From: Ferdinandcohnia sp036962685
GTDB taxonomy: Bacteria > Bacillota > Bacilli > Bacillales > Bacillaceae_L
Direction: 5' to 3'
Assembly (NCBI RefSeq): GCF_036962685.1
Contig: NZ_JBALOP010000003.1
Location: 117,656 to 181,655, forward strand
DNA length: 64,000 bases
The notes beneath the pieces are model-generated. The model had not been told where the DNA came from and made no database searches. It saw nothing but the letters and a program-made list of their open reading frames with translations. Of the stretch, positions 17,090 through 25,060 are shown in pieces. The number at the start of each line of letters is the position of its first letter. Within the stretch, counting starts at the first letter, position 1. The translations under genes were made by a program, and so were the position numbers.

Positions 17090-17929
17090 TTAATTGGAAC
17101 CACAAGAACCGTCCCCCTGGTCCCCTTGGGAAAGTTGTTTTGATTTTTGTGTACAGCTTTCCATAGCAGCGATGATGCTTGTGCGGAACCCTTCTTTTTC
17201 AAGGGTTGCAACTGCTTGGATGGTTGAGCCTCCTGGGGTGCAGACATCATCCTTTAGTTCGCCTGGGTGTTTTTCAGTTTCTAAAACCATTTTGGCTGCA
17301 CCTAAAAGTGATTGTGCGGCAAGCTTGTACGCTTGTTTTCTGGGAATCCCCTGCATAACAGCGCCATCTGCTAACGCTTCGATAAACAAATATGCATAAG
17401 CTGGTGACGAACCACTTACTGCAGGAATGGCATCCATAAGTTGTTCATCAATAATCTCAGCCTTTCCAAACCCTTCAAACAGTCGAATAATTTCAGATAG
17501 ATTTTCAGTCGTCACATTAGAGTTGACGGAAAGAACACTCATCCCTTCGCCAACTAATGAAGGGGTATTTGGCATTGATCGTACAGTCTTCATTAGTCGT
17601 CCAAACTGATTTTCAATAAAATCAAGAGTGATCCCAGCAGCGATTGTTATTATAATCGTTTCTTCGTTTACAAGTTCTTTAACCTCGTTGATTACTTCGG
17701 CATACAAACCTGGTTCAACGGCTAAAAATAAAAAGTCTGCACGTTCTGCAACCTCTTTATTGTTAAGCGTTGTTCTAATTTTATATGTATTTTCCACGAA
17801 TTGAAGGGTTTCCTTTGTTTTTGCACTCACAATTATTTGATGTGGAGCTGCGACCTCAGAAGCAATCATTCCCTGGATCATCGCTTGAGCCATTTTTCCA
17901 CACCCTATAAAGCCAATATTTCTGTTCAT
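17090..17929 (-). CDS. proC: Pyrroline-5-carboxylate reductase
   Basis: Last step of proline synthesis: reduces 1-pyrroline-5-carboxylate to proline with NAD(P)H in the cytosol. The 279-residue protein has the Rossmann motif IGFIGCGKMAQAM (residues 4-16), RSMPNTP near residue 120, and the P5CR signature from PAVSGSSPAY to GGSTIQAV. The frame is open to 18133, but GGAGG six bases before the ATG at 17929 and the family start fix the N-terminus. The final 11 residues GDQGDGSCGSN are not typical of the family and are encoded by a dispersed GGGAC/GTTCC palindromic repeat (17096-17130) that seems to have displaced the original stop. Confidence 0.93.
   Translation of the reverse strand: MNRNIGFIGCGKMAQAMIQGMIASEVAAPHQIIVSAKTKETLQFVENTYKIRTTLNNKEVAERADFLFLAVEPGLYAEVINEVKELVNEETIIITIAAGITLDFIENQFGRLMKTVRSMPNTPSLVGEGMSVLSVNSNVTTENLSEIIRLFEGFGKAEIIDEQLMDAIPAVSGSSPAYAYLFIEALADGAVMQGIPRKQAYKLAAQSLLGAAKMVLETEKHPGELKDDVCTPGGSTIQAVATLEKEGFRTSIIAAMESCTQKSKQLSQGDQGDGSCGSN
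17096..17130. repeat. GGGAC/GGTTC-type palindromic repeat inside the proC 3' end
   Basis: On the minus strand it reads as GGGGACCAGGGGGACGG followed by TTCTTGTGGTTCC. It resembles the GGGACAGGT.../...ACCTGTCCC elements at 33885-33950 and 56244-56310 in composition and palindromic style, though not identical. It encodes the last residues of ProC. Confidence 0.55.
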
Positions 17930-18046
17930 GTTGAACCTCCTCTTTATTTTATTATAGAGAAAATATGAAGATAAAAAAACTGAGGCGCTTATGTACATAC
18001 TTTTTAACATAACGGACAAACTAATCCAAAAAAAGAGGTGAAAACA

Positions 18047-18184
18047 ATGCAACGATTTGAAAGACTCCTTGACACCGTGTTTGGATATACGGGTTGGCAT
18101 GATCTCACAAACACATTGACTACGAGGGAACAAGAAATGGCTTATTTGTACGAAGAGGAAGATGATGACAATCCCGTCATGTAA
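18047..18184 (+). CDS. Small acidic protein (45 aa), unknown
   Basis: An ATG seven bases after AGAGGTG opens 45 codons. The product is soluble, with an amphipathic start MQRFERLLDTVFGY and a strongly acidic tail YEEEDDDNPVM. A strong terminator follows directly, marking it as its own unit divergent from proC. I do not recognise the family with certainty. Confidence 0.65.
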   Translation: MQRFERLLDTVFGYTGWHDLTNTLTTREQEMAYLYEEEDDDNPVM

Positions 18185-18190
18185 CTCATT

Positions 18191-18223
18191 AGGGGCTTTC
18201 CAATGATGGAAGCCCCTCGTTTT
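18191..18223 (+). terminator. Rho-independent terminator
   Basis: AGGGGCTTTCCA/TGGAAGCCCCT stem followed by CGTTTTA; shared between the 45-aa gene and convergent tag. Confidence 0.85.
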
Positions 18224-18779
18224 ATGTACGATTATAACAATGGCAACTTACAACATGGTCATTTACCATCCCAGTTGCTTGCATAAATGCATAGCAAATC
18301 GTTGAACCAACAAATTTAAACCCGCGCTTTTTTAAATCCTTGCTTAACCGGTCACTAATTTCCGTTGTCGCTGGTACGGCGTCCAAGGTTTTAAAATGAT
18401 TTTTAATCGGTTTTCCTTCAACAAATGACCAAATATATGTATGAAAGCTTCCATACTCTTCAACAACACGAAAAAACGCTATTGCATTTGTGACAACCGC
18501 ATTGACTTTTAACCGATTTCGGACGATACCTTCATTTGATAAAAGTTCTTCTATTTTCTTTTCATCATATAAAATGATTTTTTCTGGATCAAAATTGTCA
18601 AAGGCTTTGCGGTAATTTTCTCGCTTTTTTAAAATGGTGTACCAGCTAAGACCTGCCTGTGCACCCTCTAAATTCAAATACTCAAAGAGCAAACGGTCAT
18701 CGTGTACAGGGACACCCCATTCATGATCATGATAGTCCATATAAAGAGGATCCTCATTCACCCAGCCACATCTTTTCAA
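18222..18779 (-). CDS. tag: DNA-3-methyladenine glycosylase I
   Basis: Base-excision repair enzyme removing 3-methyladenine from alkylated DNA. The 185-residue protein carries all four zinc-snap ligands of the Tag family at the expected positions: Cys4, His17, His175 and Cys179 (NDHVVSCHC). The conserved WGVPVHDD and AQAGLSWYTIL segments are also present. Length equals the E. coli enzyme within a few residues. It starts ATG at 18779 behind GGGAG. A single gene, convergent with the small acidic-protein gene. Confidence 0.95.
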   Translation of the reverse strand: MKRCGWVNEDPLYMDYHDHEWGVPVHDDRLLFEYLNLEGAQAGLSWYTILKKRENYRKAFDNFDPEKIILYDEKKIEELLSNEGIVRNRLKVNAVVTNAIAFFRVVEEYGSFHTYIWSFVEGKPIKNHFKTLDAVPATTEISDRLSKDLKKRGFKFVGSTICYAFMQATGMVNDHVVSCHCYNRT

Positions 18780-18857
18780 AACTCTCCCACCTTTTTCAAA
18801 CTAGATAAGAAAATTATAACAAAGTGCGGGGAATAAAGGAGCCTCATCTTATTTCCG

Positions 18858-19001
18858 TTAATCCCTCATCTCAGCTAGCCATTCCTGATAGCATTCTTTA
18901 CATAATGTTTCTTCGCGCTCCCCATCTACATTCACAAATGCAACATAGTGAAATCTTTCTTTTTCGAAAGCATCTTGGCAATAAAAGCAATTTGTTGTCA
19001 T
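18858..19001 (-). CDS. Small CxxC/CxxC zinc-ribbon-like protein (47 aa)
   Basis: Behind GGAGG (nine-base spacing), an ATG at 19001 opens 47 codons. Two cysteine pairs, CFYC (residues 5-8) and CKEC (residues 34-37), flank a beta-rich middle and should bind one zinc, as in treble-clef or rubredoxin-knuckle peptides. It ends WLAEMRD. Such mini zinc proteins are common in Bacillaceae; function unknown. It sits upstream of and in line with tag. Confidence 0.7.
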   Translation of the reverse strand: MTTNCFYCQDAFEKERFHYVAFVNVDGEREETLCKECYQEWLAEMRD

Positions 19002-19171
19002 CTATTTTACCTCCAAAATGATTAATGTTTTTTCTTATTTTTATCCATTCTCAAGGAGTTTTTTCAAGTTAATAATATCCAAATTCGAAATGTGAAGCGC
19101 CTTAAAAAGGAACATCGACTAACTTCTGCCACAGGTTATTTGACCTCAAGGGGCCAGGAACTGCAGCTGGA

Positions 19172-19201
19172 CAAAAATAAAGAGCCAGCGTTTGCTGACT
19201 C
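19172..19201 (-). terminator. Terminator of helD
   Basis: On the minus strand AGTCAGC/GCTGGCT followed by CTTTATTTTT, just after the helD stop. Confidence 0.75.
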
Positions 19202-19206
19202 GTTTA

Positions 19207-21531
19207 TTACACTTCTATATATTTATCCTTATCAATTCCATCAAAGAAAAAGCTTCTTTGCCCAACTGAAAATAGCTGGAGTTCATGCATTGCCCGTGTA
19301 CAGGCTGTATAAAAAAGCTTTCGCTCATATTCTCTTCCGTACACTTCATTTGAGGCGTTATAAATAACAACTGCATCAAACTCGATTCCTTTTGCTAAAT
19401 ATGTTGGCAATACGAGAATACCTTTATCGAAATGATACGTTTCCTGATTCATTAGACGAATAGGTATTTCATTCCTCAACGCATTGAAAGCTTCCTTGCT
19501 CTCTACTTCCGTTTTACAAATCAACGCAATCGTTTCATGTCCCTTTTCCTGAAGTTCCTTTATTTTTGTTAGGACTTCTTTATTAAGTTCCTCTCTCGTC
19601 TTCACTTCTTTGAATAATGGAAGCCCCCCAGAACGGTTAAATGGCTCAATTTCACTCCCACCAAATACAACACCTTTTGAAAAATCAACAATCTCCTTTG
19701 TAGAACGATAGCTTTTCTTCAATTGAATGAGTTCAGATTTATCTTTCTCATAAAGCTCAGGAGATAGCAATGTTGGTGCATTCAAGGAATGTGCATAGAT
19801 TGCTTGATTATAGTCTCCAAGTATGGTCATGCGACAATTTGGAAACAGCTGCTTCAAATATTCAAATTGGAATGGTGAATAATCCTGAGCCTCATCGATG
19901 AACAATTGGCGAATGCTTGTATTTGACTTTTTTCCCTCAATTAAATCTTGTAAATATAGAAATGGAGTAGCATCCTCATAATTCAAGCTGTTTTGTTCCA
20001 ATTTTTCAATTGTATATGAACAAATTTCACTCCAATTTCCTGTTATCTTTTGCTCTTTCGTTTTTAAAAATAATTGCTTATAGATTCCTTTACGATCAAG
20101 ATATTCAAGCTTTTTGATGGCTACTTTTATTGGTTTAAAATGCTTTCTGACAATTTCTTTTACTATTAGTTTTTCCTCACGCTCATAATCATTAAAAGTA
20201 TCTTCGGAGAACTCCTGTTTTTTCTGTAGTTGTTTAAAGATTTCAAGATGGTCCTCCTTATCCATCAGTTCAGCTTCCTGAAGAACCCAATCTTTTTTAC
20301 GTTCTTTACGCTCGAATTTGATTACTTCTTTCATCAGCCACTCTGTGACCTTCATCAATCGATTCGGAATTGTAATGGCTGAATCTAATGAATAGAAATA
20401 CTCCCCAATCAATTCCTTTGAAATCATTTTTTTCTTTTTAAACACAATGTCTTTAAAAAGAAGACCTTGATTTTCAAGTTTTTTTACATATGAATCAATG
20501 AGTGCCATGAATTCTAGATTCGCTTTGACGTGAATAGCTTTGAGTCTTACATCAAAATCGGGTTGATCCATCTCTGTTAATAAGTATTCCATTTGTGAAA
20601 ATGGATCTTCTACATCAAAAATTCCCCCTAACCGATGTTCGACATATTCCTGAAAGGTTGATTGTTGCATATTTTCTTCCCCAAGCTCAGGTAATACCGT
20701 CGCAACATAGCTATTAAAAAGGGGATTCGGTGAAAAAAGCATAATATTATTTGAGCTTAGCTGTTCACGATAACGATATAGTAAATAGGCAACCCGCTGT
20801 AAGGCAGCTGATGTTTTTCCTGAACCAGCAACACCCTGTACAATTAAATAACGGCTTTTTTCATTTCGGATGATTTTATTCTGCTCACGTTGAATCGTTG
20901 CAACGATGCTTTTCATTTGTGTATTGGCATTATTGCCAAGTACCTCTTGGAGCATCTCGTCCCCGATTGTAACCCCTGTATCAAACATGCTTTTCAGCTT
21001 GCCATTTTTTATAATGAATTGCCGTTTTAATGACATTTCCCCTTCGATTGTTTCAAAATGGGTTTCATACTTTGCTGGGCCCGGATAAAAATCGTAGTAC
21101 ATGCTTGAGATTGGTGCTCTCCAGTCAAAGATTAAAAAATCTTCTTCGTTCTCATCCAATAATGATGCAATTCCAATATATATTTTTTCTTCGCCTGTTT
21201 CCCCATTTTCGTCAAAGTCAAATCGACCAAAATAAGGGGATTCCTTCAGTCTTTCAAGGATTTTTATCTGCTTATAAATCTGGCGATGATTTCTTTCACG
21301 TTCACCTAATAGCTCGGACTGCTGTTTTATACTTTGAAATGTTTCAATGACGTCATCAGGTTCATCAAGGTTGACAGTTACATCTTCCCAAAACGCTTTT
21401 CGAAGATCGACAATTTCACTTTTAAAGCCTCCCACCTTCGAATCGATGGCTGTTTTCTTACTTTCAATAACCTTCAACACATCTTCAAGTCTGTCTTGTT
21501 CCTGAATCCAGTCTGTATTTTGCTCCTCCAT
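19207..21531 (-). CDS. helD: RNA polymerase recycling motor HelD
   Basis: UvrD-like ATPase that binds RNA polymerase and frees stalled or post-termination complexes using ATP. From the ATG at 21531 the product is 774 residues, the same as B. subtilis HelD, and begins MEEQNTDWIQEQDRLEDVL, an N-terminal coiled coil that enters the RNAP secondary channel. Walker A is GVAGSGKTSAALQR near residue 235, the DEAQD Walker B is near residue 535, and a SYRST helicase motif follows. The frame extends to 21594, but GAGGAG eight bases before 21531 sets the start. A terminator lies on each side. Confidence 0.93.
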   Translation of the reverse strand: MEEQNTDWIQEQDRLEDVLKVIESKKTAIDSKVGGFKSEIVDLRKAFWEDVTVNLDEPDDVIETFQSIKQQSELLGERERNHRQIYKQIKILERLKESPYFGRFDFDENGETGEEKIYIGIASLLDENEEDFLIFDWRAPISSMYYDFYPGPAKYETHFETIEGEMSLKRQFIIKNGKLKSMFDTGVTIGDEMLQEVLGNNANTQMKSIVATIQREQNKIIRNEKSRYLIVQGVAGSGKTSAALQRVAYLLYRYREQLSSNNIMLFSPNPLFNSYVATVLPELGEENMQQSTFQEYVEHRLGGIFDVEDPFSQMEYLLTEMDQPDFDVRLKAIHVKANLEFMALIDSYVKKLENQGLLFKDIVFKKKKMISKELIGEYFYSLDSAITIPNRLMKVTEWLMKEVIKFERKERKKDWVLQEAELMDKEDHLEIFKQLQKKQEFSEDTFNDYEREEKLIVKEIVRKHFKPIKVAIKKLEYLDRKGIYKQLFLKTKEQKITGNWSEICSYTIEKLEQNSLNYEDATPFLYLQDLIEGKKSNTSIRQLFIDEAQDYSPFQFEYLKQLFPNCRMTILGDYNQAIYAHSLNAPTLLSPELYEKDKSELIQLKKSYRSTKEIVDFSKGVVFGGSEIEPFNRSGGLPLFKEVKTREELNKEVLTKIKELQEKGHETIALICKTEVESKEAFNALRNEIPIRLMNQETYHFDKGILVLPTYLAKGIEFDAVVIYNASNEVYGREYERKLFYTACTRAMHELQLFSVGQRSFFFDGIDKDKYIEV

Positions 21532-21655
21532 GAACACCACTCCTCGTATACGTGAACTTCTGTCTCTACCTATTAAAATAATAAAAGTTGACAATCATTA
21601 TAACTTGTTGTAAACTTATAATAGGGTATATTGAACGCATTTACTTACACAATTC

Positions 21656-21703
21656 AAAAAAAAGACAGAACAATGATATCTTACCATGTTGTTCTGTCTT
21701 TTT
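21656..21703. terminator. Bidirectional terminator
   Basis: AAAAAGACAGAACAA/TTGTTCTGTCTTTTT, 15-bp stem, downstream of the epimerase-like gene and upstream of helD. Confidence 0.9.
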
Positions 21704-21712
21704 CAATGTCTT

Positions 21713-22648
21713 TTAGCTATTTTCCCTCATATAATCCAATGTTCCTTTAATTCCTTCTTCATAAGGTGTTGCAGGTAGAGGACCAATTTCCTGCTCATAT
21801 TTTGATCCATCTAACACTACTGGATCTTCCGTTAAATACAGCATCTCTACAACCTCTTTCATTTGTTTATCAAAAACACCTAAAAATCGAATCATCCCCT
21901 TAGTTACGGTTGAAACGGATTTTTGATAATCTAAATGACTGCGTACTATATTTAAAATTCTTTCTCCTGAAATCACTCCTGCTGCTGGAATGTTCCAGCT
22001 TTGCCCATATGCCTTATCATGTAAGGCAAGCTCGATAATTGCTTTCGCCCCATCAGGTGTATAAATATATTCCCGAGCATTTTGTTTATCCCCAACAAAC
22101 ATCCCTTTTTTATTTTGAATCACCTTATTAAATGTGTAGGTCAACATGGCATTTTCTGCGTTTGGTCCGTAAAAATCAGGAAAGTGTGCGATAAGAACTG
22201 GAATATTTGCTTGGAATGCTATTTGGCCAAGCTCTACCCGTATTTTCCCTTTTTTAGTATGAGGTTCTTTTGGAAATTCTTCATTGACTTTACTTCCATT
22301 TCCGCGACCGTAAGCGTAAATATTATCAACGATTGCAAGCTTGCAATTTGCTGATTCAGCCGCTTCGACAACATTTCTCATTAATGTTGGTTGCTTTTCA
22401 TACCATTCGCTATAAGGGATATTAACCGCATGAAAAATAACATCAACATCTTTCGCCGCATTTATTAGATCTGTCTTATGAAACACATCTCCCTTCATGA
22501 TTTCTACTTTTTTTCTGTTGTTAAAAAGCTTATCTAATTTTTCCTTGGTTCTTGCAAAAGCAATTACTTCAATCCCTCTTTCAACTAACTCTTCGACAAT
22601 TGCATACCCCATACCACCTGTAGCACCTAATACTAAAGCCTTTTTCAT
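21713..22648 (-). CDS. NAD(P)-dependent epimerase/dehydratase-like SDR
   Basis: A 311-residue extended short-chain dehydrogenase-like protein. The nucleotide-binding motif is GATGGMGYAIVEEL (residues 8-21) and a DVIFHAVNIPY segment follows near residue 70. The usual YxxxK catalytic pair appears replaced by NIYAYGRGNG, so it may be an atypical SDR such as a nucleotide-sugar epimerase relative or an NmrA-like sensor. No neighbours suggest a pathway. It starts ATG at 22648 behind GGGAGGG. Repeat copy C lies about 80 bp upstream. Confidence 0.7.
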   Translation of the reverse strand: MKKALVLGATGGMGYAIVEELVERGIEVIAFARTKEKLDKLFNNRKKVEIMKGDVFHKTDLINAAKDVDVIFHAVNIPYSEWYEKQPTLMRNVVEAAESANCKLAIVDNIYAYGRGNGSKVNEEFPKEPHTKKGKIRVELGQIAFQANIPVLIAHFPDFYGPNAENAMLTYTFNKVIQNKKGMFVGDKQNAREYIYTPDGAKAIIELALHDKAYGQSWNIPAAGVISGERILNIVRSHLDYQKSVSTVTKGMIRFLGVFDKQMKEVVEMLYLTEDPVVLDGSKYEQEIGPLPATPYEEGIKGTLDYMRENS

Positions 22649-22730
22649 AAAAATTCCCTCCCCTTATTAATTTATTAACCAGTGGTCAATAATATACAAA
22701 AAAAATAAATCCTTCCCCTTGGGAAAACAA

Positions 22731-22928
22731 GATCAAATGCGCCTTGGCGTATTTGCGCCCGATTTTTTTTTCCCACAGGAAGTGGGTCATAAAGACGTTG
22801 CCACAGGAAGTGGCGTACTTAGTCTTTGATCTTAATTGATCGAAATACTTCCTTTAAAAAATCATGGCATCCGCCGGAGGCTTTACTTTATTTCAGCAGA
22901 AGTAGAGACTTCTGCTGAAATAAAGTTA
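22731..22928. repeat. Dispersed multi-hairpin repeat, copy C (fullest copy)
   Basis: In order: AAATGCGCCTTGGCGTATTT palindrome, TTTTTTTT, CCCACAGGAAGTGGG hairpin, AAAGACGTTGCCACAGGAAGTGGC hairpin, GATC-flanked TTTGATCTTAATTGATCG, CTTCCTTTAAAAAATCATGGC, GCCGGAGGC, then a long stem ACTTTATTTCAGCAGAAG/CTTCTGCTGAAATAAAGT. About 200 bp, non-coding, between two genes on the minus strand. Confidence 0.8.
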
Positions 22929-22979
22929 GATTTATGTAATCACCCAAAGCTTAATCCAAGGTTTCATTCCTGTAAATGA

Positions 22980-23005
22980 AAAAAATGCCCTTAAAGGCAT
23001 CTTTT
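22980..23005 (-). terminator. Terminator of the DUF1284 gene
   Basis: GATGCCTT/AAGGGCAT stem then T6 on the minus strand, seven bases past the stop. Confidence 0.8.
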
Positions 23006-23011
23006 CTTAGC

Positions 23012-23428
23012 TTAATTTACCTCTCGTAACCCTTTTCCATCGAGAATGTCTTTTACCCCTTCTTCGCAAACGCCATAGGCACGCCATGAGCACGATTCAC
23101 ACACTGTTTGAATATCTGATGGGATGACATGCTTCTGAACTCGCGATTCGATGTCCTTCCATCTTAAAATTTGTCCGACTCGCAGTCCCATTTTTTCTAG
23201 AATCATAGCATCCCTATCATAGATAGAGATGTTTTGGCAGTGGTATTTACCATTGTTTGGGTATTTTTCACATAAATGATCCGGGCCATTTATAATCTGA
23301 ACAAGTGTCATAGGGTTCTTTCTAAGGGTTTGATGGACAATCGTCATATTTTCTACGTATTCCTGTGAATAGCCCATTCCTCGGTAGCCTAAAAGGCAAA
23401 ATAAATGATGACCGCGCAGTTTGTACAT
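23012..23428 (-). CDS. DUF1284 family cysteine-rich protein
   Basis: A 138-residue soluble protein starting YKLRGHHLFCLLGYRGMGY, the signature of DUF1284. It has cysteines near residues 11, 53, 63, 109, 112 and 119; the C-terminal CESCSWRAYGVC cluster suggests an iron-sulfur or zinc site. The biochemical role is unknown. It starts ATG at 23428 after GGGGGAGGGGGGA. It is a single gene with repeat copy C after it. Confidence 0.8.
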   Translation of the reverse strand: MYKLRGHHLFCLLGYRGMGYSQEYVENMTIVHQTLRKNPMTLVQIINGPDHLCEKYPNNGKYHCQNISIYDRDAMILEKMGLRVGQILRWKDIESRVQKHVIPSDIQTVCESCSWRAYGVCEEGVKDILDGKGLREVN

Positions 23429-23540
23429 AATAGTCCCCCCTCCCCCTTTTTGTTAACCATACAAAACTATAAGTTTACATATATTCTATCTCATAATTAA
23501 TATCATTGAAACCAAAAAACTTGTATTTTACGGTGTAATT

Positions 23541-23578
23541 AAAAAAGAGGTCAGGATTCGTCCTGGCCTCTTTTTTTC
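23541..23578. terminator. Terminator of the PepSY operon
   Basis: AAAAAGAGGTCAGG/CCTGGCCTCTTTTTTT stem-loop, bidirectional in form, just past the PepSY gene stop. Confidence 0.9.
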
Positions 23579-23584
23579 AAAATA

Positions 23585-24109
23585 TTAATCTTGGTCATCA
23601 GCGTCATCAATTTCTTTTTTCAAAATTGTTCCGTCTACTGCTGATATTTTCAATTCAACTTCATTTCCTTCATGCTTCATTTCAATTTCATAATAGCCGT
23701 CATCGTCTAATTCGATTTCCGTGATTTTACCGGGAGTATCCTTTGTCGCTATAGCCACTGCTTCTTCCTTAGAGATTTTAACTGAAGTTGTATCAACCTC
23801 AGAAGTAACTCGATCGTCATCATCATCATCACGATCATCTTCTACTTTAACGATTTTACCAGTAGTTGCATTGATTACAACCTCAGCCTCGTCATCATGT
23901 GTACCTTCAAGCTCCACTTCGTAAACAAGCTCTCCATTCTCATGCTCTAGCTCAACCTCTTTGATTTTTTTACCTTTTACCTCTTGTGTAGCAATTTCCT
24001 GTGCTTTTGACAATGGAACCTGAGCTTCTTTTGAAAACGCACCGACTCCTACTGCTCCTCCTAATACAACTGCTCCAACAACTCCAAGTACTACTAGTTT
24101 TTTCTTCAT
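23585..24109 (-). CDS. Exported PepSY-domain protein (YkoI-like)
   Basis: A 174-residue protein with a signal/anchor sequence (VLGVVGAVVLGGAVGVGAF) and two PepSY repeats (about residues 38-90 and 110-165), each ending in an ATTGKIVKVE or AVDGTILKKE turn. An aspartate-rich linker (ten residues of DDRDDDDDDR type) joins them, and the tail is acidic. PepSY domains are thought to inhibit peptidases or sense conditions at the membrane. The frame opens at 24151, but GGAGG places the start at 24109. It is the last gene of a response regulator-kinase-PepSY-PepSY run, like B. subtilis ykoGHIJ. Confidence 0.85.
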   Translation of the reverse strand: MKKKLVVLGVVGAVVLGGAVGVGAFSKEAQVPLSKAQEIATQEVKGKKIKEVELEHENGELVYEVELEGTHDDEAEVVINATTGKIVKVEDDRDDDDDDRVTSEVDTTSVKISKEEAVAIATKDTPGKITEIELDDDGYYEIEMKHEGNEVELKISAVDGTILKKEIDDADDQD

Positions 24110-24217
24110 TTTTGTTTCCTCCTTTATTTGAACTATCTTTATCTTAGACAATGAAAATGAGGAAACTCAGATAATAAAATGAGAAATTGATGAGAATCAA
24201 ATGAGTTTTTCTAAGAA

Positions 24218-24940
24218 TTAGTCCTCTAAAACAATCGTGATGACCTCACCTGAGATCGGATGAATTTGTACGATTTTTTCTTCTCCCTGGTTTGTTTCCA
24301 CTTCGACAAAGTAATAATATTGCCCGTTTTCTTCTTCAAATTCAACCTCATCAACTACACCTTCTACATGCTGTAAGGCCAGATCAATCGCCTGTTTTTC
24401 TGTAATCTGTTGGACAGTCGGATTTGGTGTAGTTGACTTTGGTTCTGTTGGATTCTGTGGCTGCTTCATATTCTGGACAACATCAACAATTTCACCTGAT
24501 TTTGCCTGTAATTTATAAGTCGCTTCTGTATCTCCCTTAATGACGGTCGCATAATAATAGGTTTGTTCTTGTTCGACTTTCTTTTCGATTGTTTTGATTT
24601 CTCCAGCTTGATCTTTTTCTAAAATATCCCGGATCTCAGACTCTGTCTTTTCCAAAGCTTCCTGAGAAACCTTTGTTAAATTTGAGATATCACCTGTTTT
24701 TCGGTGAACGTCAATTTCATAAATTCCGGAATCAATTTCAAACTTAATTTTATAAACATCGCCTTTTCGGCTCGCGTTTGTATTTTTTCCGCTATACATT
24801 TTTTCCACGAGGTTAATGGCATCACTTTCTGACAATGGCTCTGCAGACGTAAACGTTTTTGTCAGCTGCCAAATGATAATTGCTGCAATCAAGATGCCCG
24901 CTACAGCAAATAGACTATTTCGAAGGGTCCTTTTTCTCAT
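24218..24940 (-). CDS. Membrane-anchored PepSY-domain protein (YkoJ-like)
   Basis: About 240 residues: a short basic N-terminus, one membrane helix (residues 9-25), then extracytoplasmic PepSY-like units near residues 35-90, 95-155 and 180-238, with a proline/threonine-rich linker (QNPTEPKSTTPNP). GGAGTGAG is best spaced for the ATG at 24940, not the GTG at 24949. It follows the sensor kinase by about 110 bp and precedes the second PepSY gene, so it may report to, or be controlled by, the kinase. Function is inferred only from the family. Confidence 0.82.
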   Translation of the reverse strand: MRKRTLRNSLFAVAGILIAAIIIWQLTKTFTSAEPLSESDAINLVEKMYSGKNTNASRKGDVYKIKFEIDSGIYEIDVHRKTGDISNLTKVSQEALEKTESEIRDILEKDQAGEIKTIEKKVEQEQTYYYATVIKGDTEATYKLQAKSGEIVDVVQNMKQPQNPTEPKSTTPNPTVQQITEKQAIDLALQHVEGVVDEVEFEEENGQYYYFVEVETNQGEEKIVQIHPISGEVITIVLED

Positions 24941-25060
24941 TGCACTCACTCCATCATTTCTTTGAGAGGAAGTTCAAAAGTCGGCTGAAAATGACACATC
25001 GAATTTCACCCTCTTTTTGAACATACATTTGTAACTACTATACCTAATTTTTATGAGAAA

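Noticed and set aside
17929..18133. N-terminally extended ProC (347 codons)
   Set aside because: The extra 68 residues have no family match and GGAGG is placed correctly only for the ATG at 17929.
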